Shown in pieces: positions 41,874 through 51,121 of a stretch of DNA of 64,000 bases. Position 1 is the stretch's first letter. Every line of letters begins with the position of its first letter. A program made the position numbers and the translations under genes. The notes below the pieces were generated by a model, which saw nothing but the letters and a program-made list of their open reading frames with translations, was not told the DNA's origin and ran no database searches. Source of the DNA: Flavobacteriales bacterium (GTDB lineage: Bacteria; Bacteroidota; Bacteroidia; Flavobacteriales_F; PHOS-HE28); contig JAIOIH010000040.1 in assembly GCA_019912395.1 (NCBI GenBank), positions 62,001 through 126,000 of the forward strand. The letters are read 5' to 3'.

Positions 41874-43649
41874 TCACTTCGCCCGGAAGATCCCTTCCGG
41901 GAGGTATTGGAGCATCACCGCGCTGGAGTTGCTCCATCCGTTCTCGGGCCCCAGCTTGGCCATGCGGAAGTCCAGATGGAGCGGCTTGGCCCTGACCGTG
42001 GCATAATGCGCGGGGAAGTTGCGCCCGTACTGCATCTCGGCCTGCAGGAAATAGAGCGCCACGTCATAGCCGAGGAAGGCATAGTCGCCGGGCTCGTTGT
42101 GGAAGCGGGCCCGATAGGCGGTAACGAAGGCATTCACCGCCGGCAGGCTGTAGTCGATGAATCCGTTGGCGGGCAGGTGTAGGTTCAGTTTCACCATGGC
42201 CGAGACGTCCAAGGTGTTCATGTTCGTCCACGAATCCAGGCCGAACACGGTGATGGCATACTTCGTCCGAAGACCGGAGAACTTGTTCAGGACGGTGGTG
42301 ACGAACTCAACATCCTCGCTGGGGACCACCAGGATGTTCGGCCGGGACGCGTCCAGCTTCGAGATCACCGCCCCCACATCACGACGGGCACAGGGCACCA
42401 CCAGGAGCGAATCCCGGAGCTTGCCCGTTACCGGTGCCAGGGCTTGCTGCAGTTCGCGAGCCATCAGGTCCTGCACGTCGCGCTCGCTGAAGATATCGGG
42501 CTTCAGTAGGATGATGTTCTTGCTGCCGTGGTTGAAGGCCACGTAGCGTGCCATCAACTTCAGCCGGTCCGAACGTCCGCCCAGGGCCTTGCTCACGGTG
42601 GGATTGCCCAGGATCACCTTGTTGCTCTGCGGAACCGGACAAATGATGGGGGCATTGCCGGCCACTTTCACCAGGCTCTCGATGGCCGACCGGTGAAAAG
42701 GCCCGATGTAGAGGTCCATGCCCCGAATGGCATCGCTCCTGAACAGCGGGTCCCATTGGGCAGGCTTCATGCCGGTATCGAACACCTGCACATCGGCGTT
42801 CAGCCCCTTGGCCTGCAACGTGTCCAAGGCCATGGCCAGTCCAGCCCGGAACTCCACGGCGGCATCCGTCACGGAACTGTTCCTGTATTCCTCGTCCGTG
42901 GCGGCCAGGGAGTCGCTTGTGGCGGAGGTAAAGGGCAGCAGGACGGCAATGCGGCGACGCACGCTCAGTGGAGGCCGAACGATGGTATCCGCCACTTCAA
43001 GGCTGTCGACCAAGGCACTCTCGGCGGAACGCGGGATCCGCACGTAGGTACCCGCCTTCAGCCCCTCGGGCAGCCCTCCATTGGCTTCCTTGATCGCCTC
43101 GGCGGGCAGGCCGTAGCGCTGCCCCAGGGAATACAGGGTTTCGCCGGGGAGCACCTGATGGAATTCATCACTGTCCATCACGGCCGGTTGAACGGCCAGT
43201 GGCGGTGCAGCCGTGCTTGCGGCGAGCTGGACGCGCAATACCATGCCCACACGAAGGCCGTATGTAAGGTCCGGGTTCAAGCGTCGCAGGTCCTCCTGGG
43301 TGACCCCGTATTTCCGTGCGATGCCATAGATGGTCTCCTTCTTGGTGACGGTATGAAGCAGCTCTCCATCGCCGAGCTGGGGAGCGTGTTTCAGTTCCTT
43401 CCTTGATTGGGCCTTCACCGGGATCAGGATCACCTGCCCGATGCTCAGTCCCTCCGCCGCACTTGGGTTGGACTCCGTGATCGCTGCCAGCGGCACCGCG
43501 TAGTGCCTGCTGAGGCCGAAAAGCGTCTCCCCCGCCTCCACGGCATGCACGATGTACTTTTCGCCATCCACGGTGCGCACTTCCTGGCCACGCACGGTGA
43601 GTGCGAACGCCCCCACGAGAAGCAGGGTGAGGAGCACGTTGCGGATCAT
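41874..43649 (-). CDS. LysM-repeat protein fused to a periplasmic-binding-protein-like domain
   Basis: 591 residues with a signal peptide ([21 protein letters not shown]). Three LysM domains (about 32-78, 97-141 and 161-206; for example [19 protein letters not shown]) should bind peptidoglycan. From about residue 230 there is a type 1 periplasmic-binding, amino-acid-receptor-like fold ([15 protein letters not shown], then [13 protein letters not shown]). The start overlaps the guaA stop as ATGA, so translation is coupled to guanine nucleotide synthesis, an association seen in many Bacteroidota. The ligand of the C-terminal domain and the reason for the coupling are unknown. The longer frame to 43769 reads through guaA out of frame and was rejected. 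Confidence 0.88.
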   Translation of the reverse strand: MIRNVLLTLLLVGAFALTVRGQEVRTVDGEKYIVHAVEAGETLFGLSRHYAVPLAAITESNPSAAEGLSIGQVILIPVKAQSRKELKHAPQLGDGELLHTVTKKETIYGIARKYGVTQEDLRRLNPDLTYGLRVGMVLRVQLAASTAAPPLAVQPAVMDSDEFHQVLPGETLYSLGQRYGLPAEAIKEANGGLPEGLKAGTYVRIPRSAESALVDSLEVADTIVRPPLSVRRRIAVLLPFTSATSDSLAATDEEYRNSSVTDAAVEFRAGLAMALDTLQAKGLNADVQVFDTGMKPAQWDPLFRSDAIRGMDLYIGPFHRSAIESLVKVAGNAPIICPVPQSNKVILGNPTVSKALGGRSDRLKLMARYVAFNHGSKNIILLKPDIFSERDVQDLMARELQQALAPVTGKLRDSLLVVPCARRDVGAVISKLDASRPNILVVPSEDVEFVTTVLNKFSGLRTKYAITVFGLDSWTNMNTLDVSAMVKLNLHLPANGFIDYSLPAVNAFVTAYRARFHNEPGDYAFLGYDVALYFLQAEMQYGRNFPAHYATVRAKPLHLDFRMAKLGPENGWSNSSAVMLQYLPEGIFRAK

Positions 43650-45181
43650 TCCCATTCGATGGTGGCGGGCGGTTTGCTGCTGATGTCGTACACCACGCGG
43701 TTCACCCCTTTCACTTTGTTGATGATGGTGTTCGAGATCCGTGCCAGAACCTCGTAGGGCAGGTGGCACCAGTCTGCCGTCATGCCGTCCGTGCTGGTGA
43801 CGGCACGCAGGGCCACGGCGTTCTCATAGGTGCGTTCGTCGCCCATCACCCCCACACTGCGCACGGGCAAGAGAATGGCGCCCGCTTGCCACACTTCGTC
43901 GTAGAGGCCCGCATCGCGCAGCGCCTGGATGAAAATATGGTCCACCTCCTGCAGAAGGGCCACTTTCTCCGCCGTGATGTCGCCCAGTATGCGGATGGCC
44001 AGCCCAGGCCCGGGGAACGGATGCCTGCCGAGAATGGCGGGGTCGAGCCCGAGGGCCTTGCCCACCCGGCGCACTTCATCCTTGAAGAGCGAGCGCAATG
44101 GCTCCACCACCTTCAGCTTCATGTGCGCCGGAAGACCGCCCACATTGTGGTGGCTCTTGATGGTGACGCTTGGCCCGTGTACGCTTACGCTCTCGATCAC
44201 GTCCGGATAGATCGTGCCCTGCGCCAACCATGCGATGTTGCTGATGCGCTTGGCCTCGGTATCGAACACCTCGATGAAGGTGCGCCCGATGGCCTTGCGT
44301 TTGGCCTCCGGGTCCACCACCCCTTTCAGTGCGGTGAGGAAACGCTCGCGCGCATCCACCCCTTTGATGTTGAGCCCCATGTGCCGGTAGCTCTCCAGCA
44401 CTTGGGCATATTCTCCCTTCCGCAACAGGGCGTTGTCCACGAAGATGCAGTGCAGGCGGTCGCCGATGGCCCGTTGCAGCAGCATGGCCGCCACGGAACT
44501 GTCCACGCCACCGCTGAGGGCCAGTACTACATGGTCCTCGCCGAGCTGTTCGCGCAAAGCCGCCACGGTCTCTTCCACGAAGGCTTTTGGCGTGTGGTCG
44601 GCGGTGCATCCGCAGATATCGATGATGAAATTCCGCAGGAGCTGCAGGCCATCCGTGGTATGGAACACCTCCGGGTGGAACTGCACGCCGAAGCTGTCCT
44701 CGCCTTTCAGCCGAAAGGCGGCAACGGGCACGCTCCGCGTACCCGCCAGCACGTCCATCGTGTCCGATGCGGCCACAATGCTGTCCCCGTGGCTCATCCA
44801 GACCTGTGTGCCCGGATGGACCTCCTTGAACAGTGGCTGCGCGATGAAAATGTTGTCCAAAAAGACGCGGCCATATTCCCGTGCGTCACTGCGGACCACT
44901 TCACCCCCGGCCCGCTTGGCCAGGAGCTGGGCACCGTAGCAGACCCCCAGGACCGGGACTTTGCCTTGCAGTCCGCGCAGGTCCGTGTCCGGTGCGCCGC
45001 TGTCGAAGACGGAAGCCGGACTGCCGCTGAGGATCACGCCCTTCACCGATGGGTCATCGGCAAAGTGGCCGGCGGAGCTGAAGGGATGGATCTCGCAGTA
45101 CACATCAAGTTCGCGCACGCGGCGTGCCAACAGCTGTGTGTATTGCGAGCCGTGGTCGAGGATGAGGATCTTGGTCTGCAA
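43646..45181 (-). CDS. guaA: GMP synthase (glutamine-hydrolysing)
   Basis: 511 residues in the expected order: class I glutamine amidotransferase (nucleophile Cys in [10 protein letters not shown], with the later HPEVFHT), the ATP pyrophosphatase with P-loop [15 protein letters not shown], and the C-terminal dimerisation domain ending in IEWE. It aminates XMP to GMP using glutamine and ATP. A candidate promoter (TACCTTTA at 45202-45209) is upstream. Confidence 0.97.
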   Translation of the reverse strand: MQTKILILDHGSQYTQLLARRVRELDVYCEIHPFSSAGHFADDPSVKGVILSGSPASVFDSGAPDTDLRGLQGKVPVLGVCYGAQLLAKRAGGEVVRSDAREYGRVFLDNIFIAQPLFKEVHPGTQVWMSHGDSIVAASDTMDVLAGTRSVPVAAFRLKGEDSFGVQFHPEVFHTTDGLQLLRNFIIDICGCTADHTPKAFVEETVAALREQLGEDHVVLALSGGVDSSVAAMLLQRAIGDRLHCIFVDNALLRKGEYAQVLESYRHMGLNIKGVDARERFLTALKGVVDPEAKRKAIGRTFIEVFDTEAKRISNIAWLAQGTIYPDVIESVSVHGPSVTIKSHHNVGGLPAHMKLKVVEPLRSLFKDEVRRVGKALGLDPAILGRHPFPGPGLAIRILGDITAEKVALLQEVDHIFIQALRDAGLYDEVWQAGAILLPVRSVGVMGDERTYENAVALRAVTSTDGMTADWCHLPYEVLARISNTIINKVKGVNRVVYDISSKPPATIEWE

Positions 45182-45201
45182 GGTGATGGGGATATGGGCC
45201 G

Positions 45202-45209
45202 TAAAGGTA
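45202..45209 (-). promoter_or_regulatory. Candidate -7 element (TACCTTTA) of guaA
   Basis: One change from TAnnTTTG, 20 bases before the guaA ATG on the minus strand. Confidence 0.4.
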
Positions 45210-45349
45210 TTGGGATGGGCGGTACGCGACGGTCCGGGGATCGAAAGGAACGATCGGACCCACGTTGCTTTTGTTGATCGGGCCTGAGCCGGTCACACGG
45301 AACGCATGGCGGACATCCTGCCGGATCACCCGGAAAGGCTCACTGGGAA

Positions 45350-45382
45350 TTGAAATTCAGGACTTCGCTTGTTGTACCTTTA
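45350..45382 (+). promoter_or_regulatory. Candidate two-part promoter (TTG, 22 bases, TACCTTTA)
   Basis: TTG at 45350-45352 and TACCTTTA at 45375-45382 are separated by 22 bases, within the Bacteroidota range of TTG-N17-23-TAnnTTTG. It is 75 bases upstream of the SpoIIAA-like gene. Confidence 0.45.
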
Positions 45383-45457
45383 GCATCCATCCACCGGTTC
45401 ACGGGTCCGGCCGGTCGGTGTTCCCATTGACGGACCGAAGAAGCATCCTTGCGTTAC

Positions 45458-45895
45458 ATGCCAGAACAGACTCGATCCCGGAACCAGGTCTTGCTGGATG
45501 AACCTTTTCTCACATTGGAGCATCTGCCGGCACGAAAGATGGTGCGGCTAACATGGAAGGGCCACGCCCGCGGCGACCAGTACCGCAAGGGCCTCTCCCT
45601 TGCCTTGGAGGTCTTGCGGAAGAACGATGTGCGTTATTGGCTGGCCGACCTCCGGGGCATGACGGCCATTATGCGCGACGATGAAAGATGGGCCAACGAG
45701 GTTTGGTTCCCGCAATTGTTCGCCACCGGTCTTCGGCGCATGGCCATCATCGAGTCGAACGACTACTTCAACCAGACCAGTGTGGAGCGTTCCTTCACGG
45801 CCGTGAACGGCAAGCTGACCTTCGAGGTGGCCTGGTTCCGATCGCCCGAAAAGGCCTCCGCATGGCTGGAGCGGGACCAAGCCAAGAGCGCGTAA
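45458..45895 (+). CDS. SpoIIAA-like (STAS-related) small protein
   Basis: 145 residues. Sequence such as MVRLTWKGHARGDQYRKGLSLALEVLR, then NDVRYWLADLRGMTAIMRDDERW (both quoted in part), resembles the SpoIIAA-like fold found as lone proteins in Bacteroidota. The DSSG phosphorylation motif of true anti-sigma antagonists is absent. It may respond to cell state in a partner-switching network, but this is only a suggestion. The first ATG is used; a TTG three codons earlier is possible. Confidence 0.6.
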   Translation: MPEQTRSRNQVLLDEPFLTLEHLPARKMVRLTWKGHARGDQYRKGLSLALEVLRKNDVRYWLADLRGMTAIMRDDERWANEVWFPQLFATGLRRMAIIESNDYFNQTSVERSFTAVNGKLTFEVAWFRSPEKASAWLERDQAKSA

Positions 45896-46121
45896 GGCTC
45901 GGGTGTTCTTGCACCGGTTCCTAGCCCGGGTCAATCCACAGTTGAACTGGGCTTGGAGGTGATTTAAGTGCGTGGGAGCACACGTTTGGTAAACCTTGGC
46001 CGGAGGTGGCCAGAGGCCAGTGAAGACCAGGGCACTCGGGAAATACCCGGGCGCCGGGTGATTATCCTTGATCACATTCGGAAGCGTACGGGCCGTAACT
46101 CGCAGTACGGTGCTGCCCGCA

Positions 46122-47015
46122 CTAGACCTTGCTGGACTTCGTCACGACGCTACGCTCCACGAAGCCGATGATCTCGCCGGCAATGTCCTTTCCCGTGGCC
46201 TTTTCGATGCCTTCCAGTCCGGGTGAGGCGTTCACCTCAAGGATCAACGGCCCCCTGGTGCTTTGCAGCATGTCCACTCCCGCCACCCGCAGGCCTAGCG
46301 CCCGTGTGGCGTGTCTGGCGATCTCCTCCTCTTCCGGGGAAAGCTCGATCAGCTCCGCTGCACCGCCGCGATGCAGGTTGCTCCGGAACTCCCCCTCCTT
46401 GCCCCTGCGCCTCATGGCCCCCACGATCACCCCGTCCACCACGAAGGCGCGGATATCCACTCCGCGGGCCTCCTGAATGAACTCCTGTACGATCACCCGG
46501 GCCTTGAGACTATTAAAGGCCTCGATCACCGCCACTGCCGCCTTGCGGCTTTCCGCCAGGACCACGCCCAGCCCCTGGGTGCCCTCCAGCAACTTGATGA
46601 TGCAGGGAGCACCGCCCACGCGCTCCACGGCACCGGCCACGTCCTTGCTGTAGTTGGTAAATACCGTGCGGGGCATGTCCACGCCGGCCTTGCTGAGGAT
46701 CTGCAGGCTGCGGAGCTTGTCGCGGCTGCGGACCAGGGACTGGCTCTCCACGGTGGTGAAGACCTTCATCGCCTCGAACTGCCGGACCACCGAGGCACCA
46801 TAGAACGTAACGCTGGCCCCGATGCGGGGAATGATGGCATCCACCTGCCGCAAGCGCTCGCCGTTGTGTACCACATGCGGGTCCTTCCGGGCGATCACCA
46901 GGTCGCACTTCACATGGTCCACCACGCTGATGTCGTGCCCCCGGGCACGTCCCGCCTCCACGATACGGCGCGTTGAATACAGCTTGCTGTCGCGGGAAAG
47001 GACCAGGATGTTCAT
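46122..47015 (-). CDS. rimK: RimK-family alpha-L-glutamate ligase
   Basis: 297 residues of the ATP-grasp fold. It begins MNILVLSRDSKLYSTRRIVEA, typical of RimK, and has the grasp residues in PCIIKLLEGTQGLGVVLAE and the metal-binding VAGVDMLQSTRGPLILEVNASPG (in part). RimK adds glutamates to ribosomal protein S6; Bacteroidota have several related ligases with other targets, so S6 as substrate is probable but not certain. The start at 47015 follows a TAGCTTTG promoter with TTG at 21-base spacing. An in-frame ATG at 47057 is upstream of it and was rejected. Confidence 0.85.
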   Translation of the reverse strand: MNILVLSRDSKLYSTRRIVEAGRARGHDISVVDHVKCDLVIARKDPHVVHNGERLRQVDAIIPRIGASVTFYGASVVRQFEAMKVFTTVESQSLVRSRDKLRSLQILSKAGVDMPRTVFTNYSKDVAGAVERVGGAPCIIKLLEGTQGLGVVLAESRKAAVAVIEAFNSLKARVIVQEFIQEARGVDIRAFVVDGVIVGAMRRRGKEGEFRSNLHRGGAAELIELSPEEEEIARHATRALGLRVAGVDMLQSTRGPLILEVNASPGLEGIEKATGKDIAGEIIGFVERSVVTKSSKV

Positions 47016-47033
47016 CGGGAATATGGAAGGGTG

Positions 47034-47065
47034 CAAAGCTAACCGGTGCAAACGCATGGGATCAA
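47034..47065 (-). promoter_or_regulatory. Two-part promoter of the RimK gene (TTG, 21 bases, TAGCTTTG)
   Basis: On the minus strand, TTG (47065-47063) and the exact TAnnTTTG match TAGCTTTG (47041-47034) are 21 bases apart. This is the clearest full Bacteroidota promoter in the window. Confidence 0.65.
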
Positions 47066-47112
47066 ACTGAAAACCTTTGCAGGGTAATGATCCGATCTAA
47101 CCAAGTCTCGCC

Positions 47113-47120
47113 TACTTTCG
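47113..47120 (+). promoter_or_regulatory. -7 element (TACTTTCG) of the phytanoyl-CoA dioxygenase gene
   Basis: One change from TAnnTTTG, 21 bases before the GTG at 47142. No standard -33 TTG. Confidence 0.45.
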
Positions 47121-47141
47121 TCGCTCCATAACACAGCGCAC

Positions 47142-47951
47142 GTGGCACGCATCATTGAATCCAGTTCCCCCTTGGGGACGCAGTTGACGGCGGATCAGAA
47201 GCAGTCCTTCGCCGAGCACGGCACCATTCATTTTCCGGGTTTCATCACGCGCGAGACGGTGGCGGAGATCTGGCGTGCCATTGAGACCGTCCAGGAGAAA
47301 TGGATCGGGGAGGGCCGGGAAAAAGTGAACGGTGTCCCCATTAAATACGGGAATGATGTGGACGGCAAGCGGATCGTGCAGCGCTTCGCCTTCGCCAACC
47401 AGCACAGCCCTGTACTGGCGGAATTCCTCAAGGATCCCCGTTTTGAAACCCTGCTGGGCTTCGTTGGGCCAAATGCCCGCCTGGGCATCAATGAAAAGGA
47501 CGGCCTGGTGGTGAACCATTATGTGAACACCGATGCCAGCAAGTTCACCCAAATGGGCTGGCATACGGATAGCGTGCGCGACATTTTCCTGGGGAAGAAG
47601 ATCCTGCCGATGCTGAACGTGGGCATCCACCTGGACGATCAGGACCCGCGCAATGGCGGATTGCGCCTATTGCCCGGCACCCACAAGCAGAACATGTGGA
47701 ACATGCTGTTCCGCAAGAAGAATTTCCTGGACAACGAACCCGATGAACGCGAGGTGGCCTTCAATATCAAGGCGGGCGACCTCACGGTACACGATGGCCG
47801 GTGCTGGCATCGGGTGGAGCGGAGCGTCCTTACCGGTGAAGCAAGTCGACGGCGCGTGATGTACATCCCGATCATCGCCGGGAAGTACACCCCGAAATCG
47901 GAGAAGAGCCCGACACCGTTCTACCACCGCTTCCAGCACTTGGTGAAATAG
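47142..47951 (+). CDS. Phytanoyl-CoA dioxygenase family protein
   Basis: 269 residues from a GTG start. The Fe(II) motif HxD is His141/Asp143 in MGWHTDSV and the distal ligand is His217 or His223 in LTVHDGRCWHRVERS. The 2-oxoglutarate-binding arginine is probably in the R-rich SRRRVMY near residue 240. These enzymes hydroxylate diverse small molecules. The substrate is unknown. It is divergent from rimK, and the two promoters are about 50 bases apart. Confidence 0.88.
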   Translation: MARIIESSSPLGTQLTADQKQSFAEHGTIHFPGFITRETVAEIWRAIETVQEKWIGEGREKVNGVPIKYGNDVDGKRIVQRFAFANQHSPVLAEFLKDPRFETLLGFVGPNARLGINEKDGLVVNHYVNTDASKFTQMGWHTDSVRDIFLGKKILPMLNVGIHLDDQDPRNGGLRLLPGTHKQNMWNMLFRKKNFLDNEPDEREVAFNIKAGDLTVHDGRCWHRVERSVLTGEASRRRVMYIPIIAGKYTPKSEKSPTPFYHRFQHLVK

Positions 47952-48030
47952 GCATCGGCCCTGCTCCCATCACGCCAGGAGGCCGTGGACGTACAGCCCG
48001 GCCCCAGGTGCGGGCCGATCACAGGGACCG

Positions 48031-48831
48031 ATGAACGAAGACCGCGGATATGCATTGATCACGGGTGCCAGCCAAGGGCTGGGCGCCGCGATCGCCCTTG
48101 AATTGGCACGGCACGGCTTCGGCGTGCTGCTCGTGGCCCGGTCCGAAGAGTCCTTGCGGCGCGTGGCGGAGGAAGCTGCGGCGCTGAACGGAGGGCGGGC
48201 ACGGACCTTCGTGGCGGACCTCTTCGCACCCGATGCCACGGAGGCCATCGTTGAATGGACCCGATCGTTGAACCTGTCCCTTACCTGCCTGGTGAACAAC
48301 GCGGGCCAAGGACTCTGGGGCCTGTTCGATGAACTGCCGCTGGACGAGCAACTGCGCATGATGCACCTGAACATGGATGTTCCGGTGAAGTTGACCCACC
48401 GGCTCCTACCCCATCTGAAACGGGCCCAGCGGTCCTACGTGCTGAACATCTCCAGCATGACGGCCTATTCCGCCATGGCCAGCCTTGCGGTGTATGGCGG
48501 CAGCAAGACGTTCCTGCTCCGTTGGTCGCGCTCCCTGCGGGTGGAACTGAAGAACGGGCCGGTTTCCGTGACCGCCGTATGCCCCGGCAGCATCATTACC
48601 GGTTTCACGGAGCGTGCGGGCATGATGGCGATGGATGATCTGGCACGGAAATTCGGCACCGGCCCGGAACCTGTGGCCAAGGCCGCAGTGAGGGCCATGC
48701 TGCGGGGAAAGGCCGAAGTGGTTCCCGGATTGCTCAATCGGATCACGGCCACCGTGCAGGGTTTGATGCCCAAAGGCCTGAATGAGAAGGTCGCCAGCGG
48801 CATCTACCTCAAGCGCCTTCCGAAGAAATAG
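48031..48831 (+). CDS. Short-chain dehydrogenase/reductase family oxidoreductase
   Basis: 266 residues. Nucleotide-binding motif TGASQGLG at 11-18, NNAGQG near 90, and the catalytic serine (ISSMTAYS) with Tyr-Lys in YGGSK. It reduces or oxidises an unidentified hydroxyl/keto substrate using NAD(P). Its 3' end overlaps the convergent PAP2 gene by 23 bases. Confidence 0.9.
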   Translation: MNEDRGYALITGASQGLGAAIALELARHGFGVLLVARSEESLRRVAEEAAALNGGRARTFVADLFAPDATEAIVEWTRSLNLSLTCLVNNAGQGLWGLFDELPLDEQLRMMHLNMDVPVKLTHRLLPHLKRAQRSYVLNISSMTAYSAMASLAVYGGSKTFLLRWSRSLRVELKNGPVSVTAVCPGSIITGFTERAGMMAMDDLARKFGTGPEPVAKAAVRAMLRGKAEVVPGLLNRITATVQGLMPKGLNEKVASGIYLKRLPKK

Positions 48832-49474
48832 GCAGGCCGGTGTACCGGAGCACTGCACCGGCCGCCCGCCACGCGATCCACGCTGCGGGCAGGGCAGCCA
48901 GTACGTCCACGGTCCAATGCACGTGCTGCACCAACACCAACGCCCCCACGATCGCGGTGCCGATCCCCGCCAGCCAGCGCACCGCCCGCGCGCGTGCCAG
49001 CAGTACCATCAATGCAAGCGTGGCCGTGTGGCCCGAAAAGAACAGGTCCTTCAGAAAGGGCGTGTTTCCCGGATAGAATCCTTGGGTGAAGGGATCGACA
49101 AGCGGTATGATGTTCGGCGGAGGTTCCAAGGTGAAGAAGGCCATGGCCCCCATGCGCAACAGCACCATCAGGATGTACGCGTACGCACCGCGCAGAACGA
49201 TCAACGGAAAGCGGGCAATGGTCGCGAGCACGATCAGCAAGGTGCCGTACAGCACGGCGAAGGTGGCGTTGGATACCTCCAGGGGACCCCACCGCGCCAG
49301 CACCGGGTCTCTCACCAGCACCCCCGGCCTCCCTTCGATCCACTGAAAGAAATGCGGCAAGGCCACCACCAAGGCCACGCCCGCCAACACGGCCACGAGC
49401 AAGGCGCGCAGGAAGAGCGGCCGTGCCAATGCTTGGCGCCATGAAAGCGGCTGGGATGAGCTCAATTGGGGCAT
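48809..49474 (-). CDS. PAP2-superfamily membrane phosphatase
   Basis: 221 residues with about six membrane segments. The catalytic motifs are SGHTATLAL (PAP2 domain 2) and HVHWTVDVLAALPAAW (domain 3, His and Asp), as in sphingomyelin-synthase-related PAP2 proteins. It probably removes phosphate from a lipid such as undecaprenyl diphosphate or phosphatidate. The ATG at 49474 lies about six bases after a TACTTTCG box, so the transcript is nearly leaderless. A start at 49522 would be upstream of it and was rejected. Confidence 0.85.
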   Translation of the reverse strand: MPQLSSSQPLSWRQALARPLFLRALLVAVLAGVALVVALPHFFQWIEGRPGVLVRDPVLARWGPLEVSNATFAVLYGTLLIVLATIARFPLIVLRGAYAYILMVLLRMGAMAFFTLEPPPNIIPLVDPFTQGFYPGNTPFLKDLFFSGHTATLALMVLLARARAVRWLAGIGTAIVGALVLVQHVHWTVDVLAALPAAWIAWRAAGAVLRYTGLPISSEGA

Positions 49475-49480
49475 GGTGGC

Positions 49481-49488
49481 CGAAAGTA
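49481..49488 (-). promoter_or_regulatory. -7 element (TACTTTCG) of the PAP2 gene
   Basis: One change from TAnnTTTG on the minus strand, six bases before the ATG, implying a leaderless mRNA. Confidence 0.5.
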
Positions 49489-49573
49489 GCGGATGCTCCA
49501 CAGTGCCCGTGATGCCGTCCATGGCTATTTTGCCCCCGTGAGCAGCACGGACATCAAGGGGATATCGGCCAGC

Positions 49574-51067
49574 ATGAAGCAGCGACCGCTGTTCTGGCTC
49601 ACGTTGATCGCCCTCATTCCCCGGTTACTGGCGGCCTTCTTCTCCGGCGGCTATTTCGCGCAGGACGATCACTTCCTCATGATCGAGGCGGCCCAAAGCT
49701 GGGTGGACGGCTTCGACTACAACAACTGGCTGCCATGGAACCAAGGTGCGGACCCCGTACCCACGGGCCACATGATGCTCTATCCGGGGTTCCACTACCT
49801 GCTGTTCAAGCTGTGCAGCCTGGTGGGCCTGTCCGACCCCACATGGAAGATGGTGCTGGTGCGCCTCCTCCACGCCTTGTGGAGCTTGATCACGGTGCGC
49901 ATCGGCTACCGGATCGCCTTGCGCCTTTCCAACCCGGAGGTGGCATGGCGCTGTGGGCTGCTGCTCGCCCTGTTCTTCTTCATGCCCTTCCTATCGGTGC
50001 GCAATCTGGTGGAGACGGTGAGCATACCACCGGTGATGCTCAGTGCCTGGTGGCTGATCCGAAGAGATGCGCACCCCGGGATCAAGGACGTGCTGATCGC
50101 GGGCATGTTCGCGGGGCTGGCCATCGACCTGCGCTTCCAAACGGCCTTCTTCGGCTGTGGCGCCGGCCTCGCCCTGTTGCTGCTTCGCGACGTGCGCGGG
50201 GCGGTGGTGTTCGGCTTGGGCATGTTGCTACCGGTGGTGCTGGTGCAAGCGGGCGTGGACCTGGTGATCTGGGGCCGTCCCTTCGCGGAAATGACCGAGT
50301 ACGTGCGCTACAACCTGGCGAACTCCACCACCTATTTCGATCAGCCTTGGTACAATTTCCTGCTCGTGCTCGCGGGCATTTTCATCCCGCCGTTCTCCTT
50401 GGCCGTGCTGTTCGGTTTCTTCAAGCGGCCCAAGCCGTTGTTGGTCTGGCTCCCGGTCTTCAGCTTCCTCTTTTTCCACTCGCTGTTCCCGAACAAGCAG
50501 GAGCGCTTCATCTTCACCATCGTTCCCTTGGTGTTCATCCTGGGCTACACCGCTTGGGAAGCCTTCCGGGAACGGAGCGCATGGTGGCAGCGGCATCGCG
50601 GTCTTTGGCGGGGCGTGATGGCATGGACCTGGGGGCTGAACATCCTCCTGCTCGTCCCCCTGACCATCAGCGACAGCAAACGGGAGCGCGTGGAGGCCAT
50701 GCTGATGCTGCGCGATCGCACGGTGCCGGGCATCATCATCGAGGATACGGAAGAGCAAGATCCACCGATGATGCCGCTCTTCTACCTGGGCCAATGGGGA
50801 ATTACGCAGCAATACCTCACGGATCCATCCGCCGATATCCGGGCCATGGCAGATGCCCCTTCCCCGGAGCACCGGGCTAATGTGGTGCTCTTCATCGGCA
50901 CTGAGAACTTGGACGAACGGGTGCAGCGCGTGCAGAACGCCCTGGGACCGCTGAAGCTGATCGGTGCGGCCGAACCGGGCCTGCTGGACCGGTTGGTGCA
51001 TTGGCTGAACCCGGTGAACCGGAACGTGACGATCACCATATATGCGATCGGTGCGGATGGAAGCTGA
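49574..51067 (+). CDS. Multi-membrane-span mannosyltransferase-like glycosyltransferase (GT22-like)
   Basis: 497 residues, about ten transmembrane segments. The N-terminal loop YFAQDDHF carries the acidic pair expected after the first helix, and FPNKQERFIF matches the conserved HKExRF-type motif of GT22 (GPI/ALG9-like) enzymes. These use polyprenyl-phosphate sugars on the outer face of the membrane. The acceptor is unknown. The ATG at 49574 was preferred to GTG 49538 because a TATTTTG box lies just upstream of the latter. Confidence 0.78.
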   Translation: MKQRPLFWLTLIALIPRLLAAFFSGGYFAQDDHFLMIEAAQSWVDGFDYNNWLPWNQGADPVPTGHMMLYPGFHYLLFKLCSLVGLSDPTWKMVLVRLLHALWSLITVRIGYRIALRLSNPEVAWRCGLLLALFFFMPFLSVRNLVETVSIPPVMLSAWWLIRRDAHPGIKDVLIAGMFAGLAIDLRFQTAFFGCGAGLALLLLRDVRGAVVFGLGMLLPVVLVQAGVDLVIWGRPFAEMTEYVRYNLANSTTYFDQPWYNFLLVLAGIFIPPFSLAVLFGFFKRPKPLLVWLPVFSFLFFHSLFPNKQERFIFTIVPLVFILGYTAWEAFRERSAWWQRHRGLWRGVMAWTWGLNILLLVPLTISDSKRERVEAMLMLRDRTVPGIIIEDTEEQDPPMMPLFYLGQWGITQQYLTDPSADIRAMADAPSPEHRANVVLFIGTENLDERVQRVQNALGPLKLIGAAEPGLLDRLVHWLNPVNRNVTITIYAIGADGS

Positions 51068-51097
51068 TCAATTTCCTGCGGCTATCGTGCAGCCCGG

Positions 51098-51105
51098 TAA
51101 ATTCG
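51098..51105 (+). promoter_or_regulatory. -7 element (TAAATTCG) of the TerC gene
   Basis: One change from TAnnTTTG, 16 bases before the ATG at 51122. Confidence 0.45.
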
Positions 51106-51121
51106 CACCCTTCATCCTGCC

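Noticed and set aside
45896-46121. 226-base gap tested for a tRNA or structured RNA
   Set aside because: Only weak GC-rich stems can be drawn; no cloverleaf, no known RNA motif and no coding frame of support.
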